Under the pieces are notes generated by a model. That model had not been told where the DNA came from. It ran no database searches and was given only the letters and a program-made list of their open reading frames with translations. From Acholeplasmataceae bacterium (GTDB lineage: Bacteria > Bacillota_I > Bacilli_A > Acholeplasmatales > Acholeplasmataceae), in NCBI GenBank assembly GCA_012837585.1, contig DUQW01000088.1, forward strand, positions 1 through 41,425: a DNA stretch of 41,425 nucleotides, given 5' to 3'. Made by a program: the position numbers and the translations under genes. Positions 39,323 to 41,425 of the stretch are shown here, one piece after another. The first letter of the stretch is position 1. The number at the start of each line of letters is the position of its first letter.

Positions 39323-39727
39323 TTATGTCTCCACCCTTGTTAGAATAAATGTTACTTTTAACTTGTTTTCTAATTTGATTTGGCTAACTCCAACCGTAGA
39401 AAATTCATCGTTTACTAATATTTTTATAAATAATTCGTTTTTATTAGGTGCATGAAGTGAATCAATCTTTATAATATATACTCCAAATACACTATTTTCA
39501 TATTCTATATCGTAGTTATCATCAAGTATCTTAAAAAGTGTATCTCCAGCTTTGTAGTTATGATATTCTGTGCTTAAAACATTATTTTCAAGATCAATAA
39601 GTTCAATCGTAATGGTTCCGTTATCTTTTGCCTCTTCCCTCTTGGCAAGCATAACAAAACCAGTTATGATTAACCCTAGTACAATAATTGAATATATGAT
39701 CTTTAAAATAAGTTTTTTTCTAAGCAT
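39323..39727 (-). CDS. Membrane-anchored DUF4430/transcobalamin C-terminal-like domain protein
   Basis: N-terminal TM helix then TITIELIDLENNVLSTEYHNYKAGDTLFKILDDNYDIEY...YIIKIDSL...LFIKILVNDEFSTVGVSQIKLENKLKVTFIL, compatible with a DUF4430 fold. Confidence 0.6.
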   Translation of the reverse strand: MLRKKLILKIIYSIIVLGLIITGFVMLAKREEAKDNGTITIELIDLENNVLSTEYHNYKAGDTLFKILDDNYDIEYENSVFGVYIIKIDSLHAPNKNELFIKILVNDEFSTVGVSQIKLENKLKVTFILTRVET

Positions 39728-39732
39728 AATAA

Positions 39733-41424
39733 TTAATAATATAAATTAACTGTTTTATTTACTCGTAAATGAACTAAGTATAACGCTAATGCAGCAAAGG
39801 CTTGAGGAGTTGCAAATGGTATGTCAATTTCTGTACTATCTAAATTAGTTTTAAATCCCTTAGCAGTTGCATCATAAAATTTTATTAAACCTTGTGTAAG
39901 GGTAGTAGATTCATCTAAATTTAATGTTTTACCATTTGATGTATAAGCAATTAAAGCCATTGCTGTTGATGACGAACTTGCTTTACCATCCCACCCTAAA
40001 ATACCGTCTTTTGTTTTGTTAGTTGTAATAACATTATATAAATTTGTTTTATCATATTCACGATTAGTGGATGTAGCAAGAATAAATGCCGCAGTATCTG
40101 AATCAAACCATTCATTAGTATGAACTGTAGGTAAATCGGCTAAAATTGTATTAAGTAATGCTTGATTATTGTTAAAATTAGTAATTAAAGCTAGTGCCAT
40201 TGGATATGAATAAAATGATGCTACTGATGCTAAGTTTTCAGTGTATGTAATAATTGAACTTGGCACCTCTAAGCCATAAGCTTTAGCAAGTAGCATTAAT
40301 TTAAATGCATCTCCTTCACTAGAAATTGTCGCAGTATTTAAATACTCAACTACTGTTTGTTTTGGAACAACTTGAGTTAAATCATAATCATATCCATTTT
40401 CATTTAAAAGAGTAATTGCCGCTATTGCGTTATAATCAAATAATACAACACCATTTTCAACACGAATAAAACTTGCTTTGTGTGTATCATATACACTTGA
40501 TATAATATTTTCAATTTGAGCTATTTCAGGATTAACTATATTTTTTTCGCGAAATCTAACATGTGAAAAATCTAGTTCAGACTCCATTACAGCTCCGCCT
40601 ACTTTAGCAGTAAATTTAAAACTGCCTTTAAATTTATAAGTTGTTGTAATTGTATGAGTTGTATTTTCAATAGTAACTAGCACTTCTAATTCTGATTCTA
40701 AAGTACCAATAACAACATCAAATTCTTCTAGTTCTAATTCAACTAATATTTCTTTTTTCGCTGCTTCATCATTTGTCATGTGAAGTTTCATTTCAACTTC
40801 AGCATCACCAATTTTAGTTTCAAGTTCTAAGACAAGTTTTCCTTTTTCATTTTTAATTTTTAATTTGAACTCTAATTTTTGACCTACTTTGGGATCAACA
40901 ATATATTGAAACTCTCTTTCACCTTTTTGAAGTTTAGATGAAACTTCTACTTTAATGTCATTAGCTTCATGGATAACTGTTAATTCTTTTTCACCATCTA
41001 CTGGGTCAATTTCAACTTGACCGTCAATTAATAATTCTTTAACAGTTTTACCAACAGTAATTACTAATAATCCTTTAAATTCAGTTTCAACTTCATGTTC
41101 AGTTACGTTATAATGCATTACATAATTAACATCAGCACCTAATAAATCTTTAGAATCATATGTAGCCATTTTTTCGTAACCTTCACGGTTAGAATCAGAA
41201 TGTTTAATTTCAACATTTTGCAAAAATGTTTCTAACATTAATAATTGTTGATCAATTACTCCTACTAATGAATCAGCTAAATTTACTTCAATGGCTTGCT
41301 GATTAATTTGAGGTCCAGTACTATTGGCTAATGTAACTTGCGATGCATTTGAGTTTAATGTTGCTGCGCCTTGAGACATATTAGCTGCTGACACAGCTTG
41401 AACCATATATGCGTCTTCATCTTT
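39733..41424 (-). CDS. Surface/secreted protein: beta-rich N-terminal region and C-terminal alpha/alpha-toroid (prenyltransferase-like/intrinsic-factor-like) repeats; N-terminus beyond right edge
   Basis: Toroid-like repeats: WFDSDTAAFILATS, GILGWDGKASSSSTAMALIAYTSNG, PFATPQAFAALALYLVHLRVNKTVNLYY. The frame stays open to the window edge upstream of the ORF-track Met (KDEDAY-M). Confidence 0.65.
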   Translation of the reverse strand, partial: KDEDAYMVQAVSAANMSQGAATLNSNASQVTLANSTGPQINQQAIEVNLADSLVGVIDQQLLMLETFLQNVEIKHSDSNREGYEKMATYDSKDLLGADVNYVMHYNVTEHEVETEFKGLLVITVGKTVKELLIDGQVEIDPVDGEKELTVIHEANDIKVEVSSKLQKGEREFQYIVDPKVGQKLEFKLKIKNEKGKLVLELETKIGDAEVEMKLHMTNDEAAKKEILVELELEEFDVVIGTLESELEVLVTIENTTHTITTTYKFKGSFKFTAKVGGAVMESELDFSHVRFREKNIVNPEIAQIENIISSVYDTHKASFIRVENGVVLFDYNAIAAITLLNENGYDYDLTQVVPKQTVVEYLNTATISSEGDAFKLMLLAKAYGLEVPSSIITYTENLASVASFYSYPMALALITNFNNNQALLNTILADLPTVHTNEWFDSDTAAFILATSTNREYDKTNLYNVITTNKTKDGILGWDGKASSSSTAMALIAYTSNGKTLNLDESTTLTQGLIKFYDATAKGFKTNLDSTEIDIPFATPQAFAALALYLVHLRVNKTVNLYY

Positions 41425-41425
41425 A

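Noticed and set aside
1-41425. CRISPR arrays, transposons, prophage or defence systems
   Set aside because: No regularly spaced direct repeats, transposase, integrase or recognised defence proteins seen; the window is mostly a core-gene region.

Overview
The window is about 41.4 kb of AT-rich, densely coding bacterial chromosome. Gene content and order (rimP-nusA-ylxR-ylxQ-infB-rbfA; rbgA-rnhB-topA; secA-prfB) look like a Mollicutes-related member of the Bacillota. The standard genetic code is in use: TGA stops occur in ftsK, fmt and ylxR, and prfB is present. Most genes are core housekeeping genes on the minus strand. No tRNA, rRNA, CRISPR array or transposase was recognised. Points of most interest: (1) a ~100-nt orphan sRNA candidate between topA and ftsY, with its own consensus promoter and terminator and three C-rich, anti-SD-like motifs; (2) a metK leader that folds as a divergent SAM-I-like (S-box-like) riboswitch with terminator and antiterminator; (3) a right-edge operon encoding an intrinsic-factor/transcobalamin-like alpha/alpha-toroid protein, a DUF4430-like protein, an ECF S component and a CobO-type corrinoid adenosyltransferase, i.e. 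a putative corrinoid capture, uptake and activation module; (4) a fused GT4 glycosyltransferase-PlsC acyltransferase with a palindrome at its promoter; (5) a membrane protein with a degenerate HD-GYP-like domain; (6) a coaD terminator embedded antisense in a neighbouring CDS; and (7) a weak terminator in the rimP-nusA leader suggestive of NusA autoregulation. All family assignments come from reading the translations; no database searches were run.
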